DNA of 64,000 nucleotides, taken from contig MU008164.1 of the NCBI GenBank assembly GCA_010909165.1, positions 1,302,001 through 1,366,000 of the forward strand, written 5' to 3'. The translations under genes were made by a program, and so were the position numbers. Within the stretch, counting starts at the first letter, position 1. Each line of letters starts with the position of its first letter. Below the pieces are notes generated by a model that saw only the letters and a list, made by a program, of their open reading frames with translations, had not been told where the DNA came from and did no database searches. The stretch is from Anthoceros angustus. Its lineage: Eukaryota; Streptophyta; Anthocerotopsida; Anthocerotales; Anthocerotaceae. This document shows, in pieces, positions 1 to 11,699 of the stretch.

Positions 1-660
1 GTACTTATGGTAAGCAAGCATGGGTCGTAATATGCCAAATTCGATGGCGAACTCGCTAACCCTTTGTGTGATGGAACCTTTGCTCGGACGTCAATTTCAT
101 CCCTTATCGACCCTTATTTTCAGGCCTTTGGACGATGTTGCCCAAAGCGTGAATCGACCCATCCCAAACCCCTTCCGACGATATTTGGTTGAAAACCCTA
201 CGTATATTAACCCCTCAAGATTAGCATGTTGCCCAATTACGCCCGCCTTCTTGTTGGCGGTCATCCACGCAGCGCATACGCCACCGCCTTTCGTCCTCCC
301 GCCCCATTACCTCGCGTTCGCGTGGCCGCATCATCGCGCCTTCTTGTGGCCGCAACACGCAAAACCAACGGCGCGCCGAGCCATCGCGCCCTCGGGCTTC
401 ATTCCCAGCCTTGAATAAGCGCTATCCACCCCTGACACTTGCCTCTCCCGTCCGCCCCATCGCGGGTACGCGCACTTCACCCGATTCGGTGCGGGCCTCT
501 ACCTGAGGGATTCCTCGACGATGTAGCCCTCATGCGTCGTTGCGAGCAGCGCCCTGTCTCTCGGATATGGCCATGGTTCCACGATTTACAAAACTTGTCG
601 CCGTGCTTGGGTCTTCACATAGCGGCGGCGTATCAGAACTTCCCTCCTTGCGCGCCTCCG
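1..660. repeat. Module A, copy 1 (diverged)
   Basis: This stretch matches 1643-2290 and 9863-10540. All three begin with GTACTTATGGTAAGCAAGC and run through a shared block around CCCAATTACGCCCGC. This copy differs from the other two by many short GC-rich insertions and deletions, while those two are almost the same. Open frames here are short, differ between copies and resemble no protein family I know. I see no gene. Confidence 0.7.
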
Positions 661-960
661 GAACCTCCCCTCCCCTTCCCCCCAACCTCCCGCGCCCGCT
701 CACACCGCCGCCTCACGCTTGCCCGGCCGCACACTCGCTTGCCACGCACTGCCTGCCTGCACCGGCCCCGTTCCCGCCCCCGGACCGCCCCGGCCCGCCC
801 GCCCGGCGCCCCGCTCACCCGGCCCTCCCGCTCCAGGCCCCCCTCCCGGGCGTCCGTCCGCCCGGCCACCCGCCCGGCCGCCCGCCCGCGCCCCGGCCGC
901 CCGCCCCGCCCCGCCGCCGCCCCGCCACGCCCGCCCGTCCGCCCGGCCTATTATGGGTTC
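661..960. repeat. C-rich low-complexity linker 1
   Basis: The plus strand is almost only C and G with a strong C bias, made of CCCG, CCGCC and CCGGC runs. The minus strand therefore carries many closely spaced G-runs. The same kind of tract follows module A at 2291-2600 and lies at 11371-11690. Open frames here are compositional artefacts rich in Pro, Ala and Arg. Confidence 0.65.
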
Positions 961-982
961 GCTTTGAATTCCGTAAACATCT

Positions 983-1640
983 CTATTCCATTGACAAAAA
1001 GCGATCGAGGATAAGTTGAATGAATTGCGGGGCTTCATCGAGCCCGGCCAAAGTGCAGATAGTGGCGAAGGCGGTGAGGACATCGGGCCCTTGGACATGG
1101 AAGGTGTCAATTCGGAGATGAGTGAAAAGATGTATGAAGTGGAGGCAAACATCGGTGGACATCGGTGACAAGAGGTTTACTCTCGGCCGAAGTGTCTTGA
1201 CCGCCAAGTGTTAGGCTCAAAGTGGGAGCTCGCGTTAGTGATAGGGAATCACTGTTGGTGCTATCATTCGGTGGAAGTTGAAGAAGTTGGAGTCACTTCC
1301 ACAGTAGGTTGCGATGTCGACAGGACAAATGGCGGCGCGGTGGGCGGCGCCGCCGCCATTTTTCACCATCTAGTAGCATGGAAACCGTTTTCCGCGATCA
1401 CATTATTGTACATTTTGACGCTATATAACCCATCCGTCGCATGCCTAAATCCTAAATCGTGGAAATTGGGTAGCTCGGCGCCCGGCGCCTGGCCCTCTTG
1501 CCAAAAACAAAAGACTATGGGTTACGGACGGTTCGGAAAGAAGTACCATTCTTTACCAATGATGATGAAGATTGCCCAATGTCTTCAAAAGACCTTGTTT
1601 ATTTAGGGCATGCCTCAACAACCCGTTCCTTTTAGTCCTT
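983..1640. repeat. Module B, copy 1
   Basis: This block recurs at 9205-9862 with almost no change. It begins CTATTCCATTGACAAAAAGC. The one clear internal difference is a T run before CACCATCTAG, five long here and four in the other copy. On the minus strand both copies keep the same 74-codon frame (983-1207 here), which contains the residues DVLTAFATICTLAGLDEAP. That frame looks protein-like, but I cannot assign it and it stops at the module edge. Confidence 0.8.
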
Positions 1641-1642
1641 AG

Positions 1643-2290
1643 GGTACTTATGGTAAGCAAGCATGGGTCGTATGCCAAATTCGATGGCGAACTCGCTAAC
1701 CCTTTGTGTGATGGAGACACCGCTCGGACAATTTCATCCCTTATCGACCCTTATTTTCGGGCCTTTGGACCGATGTTGCCCAAAAGCGTGATCGACCCAT
1801 CCCAAACCCCTTCCGACGATATTTGGTTGAAAACCCTTCTATATTAACCTTCAAGATTATGTTGCCCAATTACGCCCGCTTCTTGTTGGCGGTCATCCAC
1901 GCCACGCCACCCGCCCCTCGTCCTCCGCCCCATGCTTCTCTGCGTTCGCGTACGCATCCGTCGCGCCTTCCCGTGGCCACCAACCCAAAACCAACGGCGC
2001 GCCGAGCCGCCGCCCTCGGGCTTCATTCCCAGGTGAATAAGCGCTATCCACCCCACCCAGGCACTTGCCTCTCACGTCCGCCCCTGTCAGGCCACACGCA
2101 CTTCACCCGCCCGAAGCACGCGGGCCTCTACCCACAGGATTCTCGACGATGTATCGCCTCATGCGTCGTTGCGAGCGCGCCCTCTCGGATAGCGCTGGCC
2201 ATGGTTCCACGATTTACAAAACTTCGAGCCGTGCTTGGGTCTTCCCAGCGGCCGTAGAACTTCCCTCCTTGCGCGCGCCTCCGTGCCTCC
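1643..2290. repeat. Module A, copy 2
   Basis: It is nearly identical to 9863-10540. Several of the differences are homopolymer lengths, such as CCCAAAAGCG against CCCAAAGCG and AAAACCCTTC against AAAACCCCTTC. It follows module B directly in both places, so B and A move or duplicate together. No gene is supported. Confidence 0.75.
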
Positions 2291-2600
2291 CCTCCCCTTC
2301 CCCCCAACCTCCCGCCCGCGCCACCGCCGCGCCCGCCTCCCCACACGCCAGCACTCGCTTGCCACACCGCACCCTCCCACGGCCCGTTCCACTTGCCGCC
2401 GCCCCACACGGCCCGCTTGCCCGCGCGCCCGCTCTCCCCCGGCCCGCTCCGCTCCCGAGCCCCTCCCGGGCGTCACCGTCCTTGACCGCCGACCCGCCCA
2501 CCCGCCGACCCGCCCGCCCGCCGCCCGCCCGCGACGCCCCCGCCCGCCCGCCCGCCGCCGCCCCGCCGCCCGGCCCGCCACGCCCGGCGCCCGTCCACGC
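2291..2600. repeat. C-rich low-complexity linker 2
   Basis: This is a C-rich, CpG-rich tract like 661-960, with repeated CCCGCC and GCCCGCC runs. It separates module A from module C. At the equivalent place in the second macro-copy this position is taken by a minisatellite plus a similar linker (10541-11690). Confidence 0.6.
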
Positions 2601-2609
2601 CCCATGGTG

Positions 2610-3960
2610 ACCGGCGGCCAGGCGCCCAAGTCTGTTGTTCGCTCCTCCTGCGGCCAGAAACCTGGCGGTGGTCGAGATGCCATATCTTCCTTACATTGTC
2701 TCGGTGGGCGGATAGGAGGAAATAATTTGCCTCGGACAATACACAGGCTCTGAAGCCATGCATGCCCAAAACGAACATTTTGACAACAGGAGCGTGGCAC
2801 ATTTCAAAGCAGACGTGGGGACACCCATCACCCATACCGCACCGACCTCGCCAATTCCTACAATCGTTAAATGCAAGTAGGCTCAATGCCATACACTGTT
2901 GTGAGAAATGGCGGTGACCACCTCGCGCACATAGTGTCCTCGAGTCATACAAGGGAAGTAGCAATGTCGGCGCACGTCATGGCCGTGGGAAGCTGCCGCT
3001 CTTCAATGGCACTTGGAACACCATAATTGGCGCCTCGCCAAAATACCGATCCGTTATGAAGGTGAAAAGTTTAGCTCTCTGCAACAGCCTCCGCACGTCA
3101 CGAACATGGTCTTCAACTCCTCACGGCATGCCTCAAAAGTAATGGCGTTGATGAAGTCATCCGCCATACATCCTTGAGCTGGAGAAAAAACTAACCACTT
3201 GAGACAACGTGTTCTGTCGCCAGAGCCCTCGCGTCAAGCTATGGACCACTAACTGAACCCATCCCCAACAAGCCCTCCAACATGCAAGCACTTTTAAATA
3301 AGCTCCTCCGTCGACCTTCTCACGCACCAAGCTCACCTCCATGCCGGCGCTGCCACAGTCTGCAAAATGTCCAAAAACTCGGATCCCTAGTTGATGAGGG
3401 CAACAGCCTCCTTGATGGCCGCATGTTGTGATCGACACTAGCCCACGCCGCCTTTTTGAGCATCGATATCACACCCATCAATGAGGGTAACAAGCTTTCA
3501 TGTCCGCCTTGAATGCTTTTTCATGAAAGCCGACCGGCATCTTGCCACACCTTGTGAACACCGCCCAGCTCCCAAGCGTGCGCACTGTGGTCATGGGCAT
3601 GACACACGCGGCCAAGCACCATGTACACGAGGTAGCCAAAGAAGCGCCTTCAAATCAAGGGAGGTGCGTTAGAATGAAAGGATGGCATGTGCGAAATAGG
3701 GAAGGGTTGATGGTTACCATGAACATTACACACCGCGCCTTACCACGAATTCGCCATGGACGCTTCTTGAGGTGATACTGCGTCTCGAGCCGCCGGATGG
3801 TCCCTTGCCTCGAACACGCAGCTTCATGAACATGGGATTCGCTGGTGCCGCCATGCCTCCCGATGCGTCGGGTCGCCACCGCGTCCACCGTCTCCGCCTC
3901 GGGCAAAGAACCCCCATGCCTCGCGGAGTACCGACCAGGAACCGAGGGGCGTTTCCGTCG
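2610..3960. repeat. Module C, copy 1
   Basis: It matches 11700-13085 throughout, with scattered short indels. Shared anchors are TTCGCTCCTCCTGCGGCCA near the start and GAACCCCCATGCCTCGCGGAG near the end. Minus-strand frames are broken differently in the two copies, though some stretches read like old coding sequence. I cannot assign a family. Confidence 0.7.
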
Positions 3961-4680
3961 CCATGCTCTCTGAGCAGTTCACGATCGCACTCACTTCCAC
4001 CTCCACTGCGACCTCCGGGCGGTCAAAGTAGCCGTGCTTGCGAACACGCAGCATGGCATATGCAACGGAAATGCGCAGCTCTTACCTTCAAAGATCGCCT
4101 CTTACAAAGCGTCTGCTTTTGTGGATGGGTTGGAGCGTGGTGTGTGTGTGACGGCGCGCCAGCGGAGTTCGCGCATCTGGCCTCTGCGCCACTTCCGGTG
4201 AGGGCTTCAAACTCTTGCTCACATGCTTGGCCGCTCCTTTCCGACCGCGGACTCTCGACCCAATCGCGGTGGCTGCGTGTAGGCGTAGCAACTCCTCTTC
4301 GCCAAGGGAGTGGGAGGTTGGTAGAGGCCCAAGTCTCAACAAGTCTTGAGCTCTATCGCCCGAGGTCCGGGGAGGTCTATGTCTTGACGAGAGCCTCAGC
4401 AGCGATGTCCATCGGCTATGAAGCTATCTATTGTCCCGACATCGTAAAGCTCCAACCCCGCACACCAGCAAGTCGCACCAATCCCTTCCGTGTCTATCCC
4501 ATGCTGTGCCTTTCTCCATTATCGCGTGGGCGTCAACAACGCTGCGTGGTCCGGTTCCCACCTTGGCACTCCATCTTTCGCCTCCCGCAAGATGGCGAAG
4601 AACATTTCGCCTCGGCGCTCGAGCATTCCGTTTCACGCCACGGAAGATGGCGGCTTTCTTCGCATCCTCCGTGATAACCG
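3961..4680. repeat. Module D, single copy
   Basis: This unit of about 720 bp begins with CTCTGAGCAGTTCACGATCG. It occurs once here and three times in tandem at 13086-15190. No protein family is recognisable in any frame. Confidence 0.7.
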
Positions 4681-6770
4681 CGGCCATGCCGCCACAAGCC
4701 TATGCGTCGGCAATGGGCCGGCGGAAAGCGCGTTCACCGTTCGCTGCGCGGTGTGTTGGGGTGACGCTCGCCACCGCGGGCGTCGCCGTCCTTTCTTCCG
4801 CCCGCTCATTTCCGTGCACCGCCCTCCCGCAATGCATTGAGAGCCCCGGTCCGGCGATGTCGCCTTGATGCCACACGGTCGGCGCCCAGCGTCCGGCATC
4901 ATCCCGAACCATGTCCGTCGCTCCACCGTGACACCGTCCCGTCGCATCCTCTTTGACGCACCCTCGCGTCTTCCAACACGCCTTTTGGCGGTAGTTCACA
5001 TATGCAGGCGTCATCCGGGATCTGGGATCCCACATATATACGCCACCACGTTAGCGCTCTCGGATGCAGTCTTTGGAGGGAAGAGGAGCTGCTCCAGGGG
5101 GCGGTCGCGGTGCGGGCTTGCACCTTGATTTCTTCGATGAAACGGGGCCCAAGAGGCTGGGCAAGGCGGAAGAAGCGCCACACAGTCGGCAGGCGCCGCG
5201 GCGAGCTCGATCAACCATCGCCCCCCACGGGCATGGCGGTAGGGCGTGCAAGTCGGCGATGCAATCCACTCAATCCGCCGACAAACCTCTCCCCATCACC
5301 GCTTGTCCTAAGTGGATGCCCTCGTATATGCGATTCTGAACCGTGATCTTCAACTTCTTCATGTGCACGCGACCATGCGCATTGTAGCGCCATCCCCTTT
5401 CCCGTCTCCCCACGCTGAGACCATTATCGGGTGATTCGGCGTTGTGTCAGGAATGTTTCAATCGCCGCGGACGTTGCCTCTTCCGGCGCGCTTGGGCGAA
5501 GGTGCGTTCTGCGCTTCCCGCGGAGGTTCCTACCCCGTCACCTTGGGAAGTAGGCGTGGCTACTGCCACGGAGGACCGCCTTGGCAGGCGGGTGCTGCAC
5601 ACCCAGCGGGCCTCTGCGTTCCGTCTAGCAAGTCTGCGGAGGCCGTCGAAGCACAGGCACGAAGGAGGGCGTCACCCGCCGATGGGGGTTACATTGGAAA
5701 ACATTGTCATTCATCGTTGTCGTGGACCCAATCCTCCAAGATATCGTCACGCAATCGTGCACCTCATTCAATCTGCGGCGCTGGGCCAGTTTTCGTCGGT
5801 GGCCATGCCAGTCAAGAAGATTGCAGTTGCAGGTGGAAATGTCACTGTGACCGGCTCGTGAGAGAGATGTCGAGGCAGTAGCGCGAAGAAGAATGCCGAT
5901 CTTCCGATGTCATATATCAAACCCTTTTACCTTCCGGATCTGCGGATCGCCGTTGCCGCATGCACTCTTCCTGCACGCCGAGAGGTCACGGCCATTACTC
6001 GTGTAATCGCCCCAAATTTTCTCATCCGCTTTTCGGATATGCAATTGGGCCGATATAGTATGGGAACATGTGCCTGTTTAAAGGTTTCATGCCGGCGGCG
6101 CGCGCGCCGCCCTCCCCAAAGAAGCGGCGGCGAGGTCATTAAATGCGCAATGAGCGTGAGGAGGACTGCAATGGATGGGAGGCTCCTAGCGCGCCCGGGT
6201 TCGCGTAGCGTCCACCGCTCTTATGCAGTATGCACAGGAACAAAGCGCCCATGGAAGTCAACGGCCGGGCCGGTGCGCGGCGCGGTAATGACGCCATTTC
6301 GTCATCTCCGAATATGGGAAATGCCATCATTACATGCAAAACAGCATGTACCCGAGCATGCATATATCGAGTTAGTCCCTAGCCTTGGAAAAAATGCCGC
6401 TTCAGTTTGATTTTTATAACCATCGCATGGCAAATTTGTCGAGCTTTGAGTTGCCGCCTTCGTCACAAACGGGATCGGGTGAATAGCGGCGATATTTACG
6501 TATCACCATCCTTGGGTTTTAGTGTGTACGAAGAAACGGAATAACGACCAATTGTTTCAAGTCCAACGTGGAAGGAGGAAATTTGGATGTGAAAAATGGG
6601 AAAAATGCGGGACACGTCTCTATCCCTCCACACAAGTGATGCATGGGCATCGTGGGGACGCGGTGATATGGTGCATATATAGACATATATTTTGTGCATG
6701 CCTATATACATGTCCATACATGTATGCACTCTGCATATATAAACAGGTATGACATAAAAGTCTATATCCT
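4681..6770. repeat. Module E, copy 1
   Basis: It matches 15191-17288 over about 2.1 kb. The two copies differ by many short indels, mostly in GC-rich tracts, while the AT-rich end (CATATATAGACATATATTTTGTGC) is well kept. No gene is supported. Confidence 0.65.
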
Positions 6771-7195
6771 TGGCCTATGGCGAAGGAACTTCAGCCAAGA
6801 TGCATGACAACTTGTTAAGTTTTTCCACATTCCTTGGTCTTTGGGAAGGTGGGTATGAAATAAATGTCTATATATGCAAGAAGAAGGCGGAAACGCAACA
6901 GCCGGCACCAACCGCCTCTTTCCTTCGCGTATGGCAAGGTTTTCCATCAATCGGGGACAAACGTCATATGCCTTTCCCGAAGGAACCTTTTCTACAATGC
7001 ATGTCAAGTTCTTCTCCGGGTGTTTCCGCCTCTCCCCTTGGTCTTGGCAAGCCGAAGAACATGTTGGTTTCTCCCATTCCTCCCATGGATAGGCATATAT
7101 TTCATATATGTGTCTAAGTCTGTACATATTTTCGCATGTGACATGTTATGTACATGAATGATTGAAAACCCTCCTTGGCCTATGGTAGTTCTTAC

Positions 7196-7267
7196 AGTTG
7201 TTCCATGCGGCCGGACAAAGTTCCTTGGCCTATGGCGAAGGAACTTTGGCAGATGCATGGAACAACT
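7196..7267. repeat. Foldback hairpin, module F copy 1
   Basis: The outer arms AGTTGTTCCATGC and GCATGGAACAACT are reverse complements. The inner arms CAAAGTTCCTT and AAGGAACTTTG are also reverse complements. They surround GGCCTATGGCG, whose GCC and GGC can also pair. The result is one long stem with a bulge and a tiny loop. Confidence 0.8.
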
Positions 7268-7478
7268 TGCCTCCTTTTTCCCCAGTTTCTTCGCATGTGA
7301 CATGTTATGTACATGAATGATTGAAAACCCTCCTTGGCCTTTGGTAAGTGAGACGGCATGCCTTGGTCTTTGAAAGGAAGTTAAATAACAAAAGTCTATA
7401 TGCTTTGGAAGAGGGTGAACTTTTTACATGATGGTGCAAAAGTTGGCTTCCAGTTTTCCCAAGGAACAACTAGACATG

Positions 7479-7556
7479 GCAAGTTGTTCCATACAACAGG
7501 ACAAAGTTCCTTGGCCTATGGCGAAGGAACTTTGGCGAGATCATGGAACAACTGCC
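7479..7556. repeat. Foldback hairpin, second in module F copy 1
   Basis: The inner arms CAAAGTTCCTT and AAGGAACTTTG are perfect. The outer arms are weaker than in other copies: GGCAAGTTGTTCCAT against ATGGAACAACTGCC, with one base missing on the right arm. Confidence 0.7.
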
Positions 7557-7735
7557 TCCTTTTTCCCCGATGTTTCTTTCCATGTGACATGTTATGTACA
7601 TGAATGATTGAAAACCTCCTTGGCCTTTGGTAGAAGTGACGGCATGCCTTGGTCTTTGAAAGTGAGATCGTGGTGTATAAATCACGTGGAATAATAATGT
7701 ATGGGGAGCGGTAACCCTGCTCAGTAGTTGGCTAC

Positions 7736-9204
7736 ATACATGGCGATTTGTTGTGAGGGTGTGCGATTCGAGAAGCAGGGGCGGCGGCACACCGTCCGTC
7801 GGTTGGATCTGGCCGCGGTGAAACGTTGGGATGCCAGTCCGATCATGGTGAGATTGGAAGAACAACTTGCACGCCGAAGGGCTAAGAGAAGGAAGCGGCG
7901 CGAAGAATGGCGGAAGGCGGAGACATCGGATCTGCGGCCCGGAGGTGGTGCATGACGGGTAGTGGCGTGACTGCTGGCAACCTGCAAGAGGGCCAATGGT
8001 GTGCGGTGATTATGCGTCACGGTGGACACCTCCCGATTTTTGCGTACGCGGGGTGTAGGGTATGCGGCCGCGGTGGGCGTGAACACCCGCAAGTGTGATG
8101 GATGGAGAGGAAAGAGCTGCAGTGCGGCGCGTGCTCTGGCGATGGCGGCGAATGACGGTGGGCGCTTTTCAGCGGTGCGCACATCCTTGGAATGGAAGCG
8201 GAGGAGTTTGCCTCGCGGTGGCTGAGTGGAAACGCCGAGGAGGTGGTGCGAATGCGAGGACTTTCGGTGCAGCTTAACGATAACGGCACAGTGAGCGAGA
8301 AAGGGCGGTTGTCGTCCGGTGCAGTGCCGTCTTTGCGGGTAGATCCGGTGGGACAAAGGGCAAGGAAGCGGGCAGGGCGGCGGTGGCCCAGCGGGCATGG
8401 CCGTTGTGGAGCGGGCGGAGGAGGAGGCTTGGAGTGGCATGGATGACGGGAGGGCGTTGGAGGCGGTGTCGGAGGTGCGGCCGAGGAAGGGTCTAGGAAA
8501 ACCTACACGTTTCTGTTGCTATTTTTGCTTGCTATGCGATCACGATTATGAGCTTGCCATGGTGTGCGATGAGTGCAATGGTAGTAATCTGATGGCGGCC
8601 GCGGCTCATTCGTGGTGAGCGGAAACCCCAAATAATGGAAACCCCAAATCATGATTGTGAATAGTGATGTGTTTTGGGCAGTCCAGTATACGCTCCACTG
8701 CGAGTGTCATGTGAAGAGGACAAGAGTTGGCGGTTAAGGACACGAACATAAGGAGGGCCAAAAGGGTTGACAAAGCGCTGAGAGACAAAATTTTATGGTT
8801 GCCATCCCGGTGCTGCAGTCGAACTGGGGTGGTGGACAATTGGAGTTCATGATCGGCGATGTGGCGGGGCCGTGACGCATCTGTTGCCATTTGCGCATGC
8901 GAGGGGCAAATTGGGGACGTTAAATGGGCGGCCCGAATCGGGCCATGGCGAGAGACACGGCGGAACCTCTTTGCGAAATAGGAACCCCAGTTGCGAGGAC
9001 ACGCGAGTCGCCACGTCGACACCGAGGCCCGGCCCGGAAGTGCATCGCAATTGGAAAGTAGGGAGCGTGAAGAGGCGCGGAAGGGAGTGAAGAAAAGGGC
9101 ACCTCGGGCGTGGAAGGGCGAAGCGATGCGAGGAGGCGGATCGCGGTGGTGGCGGCAAGCGGGGAGGCGGAGGCGGCCGAGAGCCATGGTGGAGGCCACG
9201 CTCC
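7736..9204. repeat. Module G, copy 1
   Basis: It matches 18296-19610 and 20401-21840, and in part 22451-22640. It ends with GGTGGAGGCCACGCTCCCTATTC, which leads straight into module B at 9205. Around 8500-8575 the plus strand reads CDHDYELAMVCDE, and the same residues appear near 19390 and 21150. The surrounding frame is not kept between copies. I do not call a gene. Confidence 0.65.
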
Positions 9205-9862
9205 CTATTCCATTGACAAAAAGCGATCGAGGATAAGTTGAATGAATTGCGGGGCTTCATCGAGCCCGGCCAAAGTGCAGATAGTGGCGAAGGCGGTGAG
9301 GACATCGGGCCCTTGGACATGGAAGGTGTCAATTCGGAGATGAGTGAAAAGATGTATGAAGTGGAGGCAAACATCGGTGGACATCGGTGACAAGAGGTTT
9401 ACTCTCGGCCGAAGTGTCTTGACCGCCAAGTGTTAGGCTCAAAGTGGGAGCTCGCGTTAGTGATAGGGAATCACTGTTGGTGCTATCATTCGGTGGAAGT
9501 TGAAGAAGTTGGAGTCACTTCCACAGTAGGTTGCGATGTCGACAGGACAAATGGCGGCGCGGTGGGCGGCGCCGCCGCCATTTTCACCATCTAGTAGCAT
9601 GGAAACCGTTTTCCGCGATCACATTATTGTACATTTTGACGCTATATAACCCATCCGTCGCATGCCTAAATCCTAAATCGTGGAAATTGGGTAGCTCGGC
9701 GCCCGGCGCCTGGCCCTCTTGCCAAAAACAAAAGACTATGGGTTACGGACGGTTCGGAAAGAAGTACCATTCTTTACCAATGATGATGAAGATTGCCCAA
9801 TGTCTTCAAAAGACCTTGTTTATTTAGGGCATGCCTCAACAACCCGTTCCTTTTAGTCCTTA
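9205..9862. repeat. Module B, copy 2
   Basis: It is virtually identical to 983-1640 and marks the start of the second macro-copy, 8,222 bp after the first. It keeps the same 74-codon minus-strand frame at 9205-9429. Confidence 0.8.
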
Positions 9863-10540
9863 GGGTACTTATGGTAAGCAAGCATGGGCATGGTATATGC
9901 CAAATTCGATGGCGAACTCGCTAACCCTTTGTGTGATGGAGACACCGCTCGGACAATTTCATCCCTTATCGACCCTTATTTTCGGGCCTTTGGACCGATG
10001 TTGCCCAAAGCGTGATCGACCCATCCCAAACCCCTTCCGACGATATTTGGTTGAAAACCCCTTCTATATTAACCTTCAAGATTATGTTGCCCAATTACGC
10101 CCGCTTCTTGTTGGCGGTCATCCACGCCACGCCACCCGCCCCTCGTCCTCCGCCCCATGCTTCTCTGCGTTCGCGTACGCATCCGTCGCGCCTTCCCGTG
10201 GCCACCAACCCAAAACCAACGGCGCGCCGAGCCGCCGCCCTCGGGCTTCATTCCCAGGTGAATAAGCGCTATCCACCCCACCCAGGCACTTGCCTCTCAC
10301 GTCCGCCCCTGTCAGGCCACACGCACTTCACCCGCCCGAAGCACGCGGGCCTCTACCCACAGGATTCTCGACGATGTATCGCCTCATGCGTCGTTGCGAG
10401 CGCGCCCTCTCGGATAGCGCTGGCCATGGTTCCACGATTTACAAAACTTCGAGCCGTGCTTGGGTCTTCCCAGCGGCCGTAGAACTTCCCTCCTTGCGCG
10501 CGCCTCCGTGCCTCCCCTCCCCTTCCCCCCAACCTCCCGC
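9863..10540. repeat. Module A, copy 3
   Basis: It is nearly identical to 1643-2290 as far as CCTTCCCCCCAACCTCCCGCC. After that point the two macro-copies part: a G-rich minisatellite follows here and a C-rich linker follows the other copy. Confidence 0.75.
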
Positions 10541-11370
10541 CATGGAGGCGGCAGGGAGGGGGCACTCTGCCTCCCCATGGAGGCGGGCGGGGCGGCGCCT
10601 CCCCGCCGATGGGCGGAGCGGTCGGGGGCCTGTGCAGGCGCGGGCGGGGGAGAACTGCCTCCCCATGGCGATGGGCGGGGCGGGAGGCGGCGCCTCACTC
10701 GAGAAAGGGGGCGTGGCCTCCCCTCGCGATGGTGGCGGCAGGCGGCGGGGCCCAGCGGTGCGGCGGGCGGGGAGGCACTCGCCTCCCCATGGCGATGGGC
10801 GGGCGGGAGGCGGCGCCTCCGCCCCTCTCGAAGCAGGGGGCCTGGCCTCCCCTCGCGATGGGCGCGGGCAGCGGGTGCGGCGGCAGCGGGGAGGGCACTC
10901 GCCTCCCCATGGCGATAGGCGGGGCGGGAGGCGGCGCCTCTCTCGAGCAGGGGCTGGCCTCCCACAGCGATGGGCGGCGGGGCTGAGCGGCGGCCAGGAC
11001 GGCGGGGGAGGCACTGCCCTCCCCATGGCGATGAGGCGGGCGGGAGGCGGCGCCTCGCCTCGAGAGCAGGGGCGTGGCCTCCCAGCGATGGGCGGGGCCG
11101 GCGGCGGCGGGACAGGGAGGCACTGCCTCCCCATGGCGATAGGCGGGGCGGGAGGCGGCGCCTCGCCTCTCGAGGAAAGGGGGCGCCTCCCACAGCGATG
11201 GGCGGCGGGGCGGAGCGGGGGCAGGCGGGGACCAGGCGGGGAGGCACTCTGCCTCCCCATGGCGATGGGCGGGGGCGGGGAGGCGGCGCCTCCGCCCTCG
11301 AAGGGGCCGGCCTCCCCCTGATGGAGGCGGCGTGGGAGGCGGGGACCCAGGCGGAGGCGGGGAGGCTCCC
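10541..11370. repeat. GC-rich minisatellite array 1
   Basis: About seven units of roughly 115-120 bp follow one another. Each carries CCTCCCCATGGCGATGGGCG or a close variant, near 10569, 10660, 10781, 10901, 11015, 11126 and 11250. Most units hold palindromes of the type GGGAGGC-N-GCCTCCC and GGAGGCGGCGCCTCC. Open frames on both strands are long only because stop codons are rare at this base composition. Confidence 0.75.
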
Positions 11371-11690
11371 CTCCCCTTCCCCCCAACCTCCCGCGCCCGC
11401 TCACACGCCGCCCCGCTCTCACACGCGCCAGCAGCCCTTTTTCGCTTGCCCACGCACACTGCCTCCGCACGGCCCCCGCCCCGGACACGGCCACGCTTAC
11501 CCGGCGCCCGCTCTCACCCGGCCCGCTCCCGCTCCCGAGCCCCCCTCCCGGGCGTCACCGTCCAACCGCCCGCCCGCCCGCCGACCCGGCCATGCCCGCC
11601 CGCCCGCCGCCCGCGCCGCCCCGCCCGCCCGCCCGCCCGCCCGCCGCCCGGCCCGCCACCGCCCGGCGCCCGCGTCCGCCCGGCCCAGGC
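11371..11690. repeat. C-rich low-complexity linker 3
   Basis: This is a C-rich tract with CCCGCCCG runs, equivalent to 2291-2600. It lies between minisatellite array 1 and module C copy 2. The change from G-rich to C-rich on the plus strand at about 11370 is abrupt. Confidence 0.6.
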
Positions 11691-11699
11691 GGTTGTGCG

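Larger units (their letters stand above)
6771..7735. repeat. Module F, copy 1, with hairpins
   Basis: It matches 17289-18295 and, in part, 19611-20400. It carries the phrase TTGGCCTATGGCGAAGGAAC several times and two long inverted repeats, at about 7196-7267 and 7479-7556. It is AT-richer than modules A to E. It has no coding frame that survives between copies. Confidence 0.7.

Noticed and set aside
6660-6760. TATATA-rich stretches in modules E and F as promoters
   Set aside because: They are repeated with the modules and no coding frame follows them in any copy.
10384-11494. Long open frames on both strands (287-351 codons) over the GC-rich minisatellite
   Set aside because: All six frames are open here because stop codons are rare at this composition. 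The predicted proteins are Pro/Arg/Gly repeats that change frame from unit to unit.
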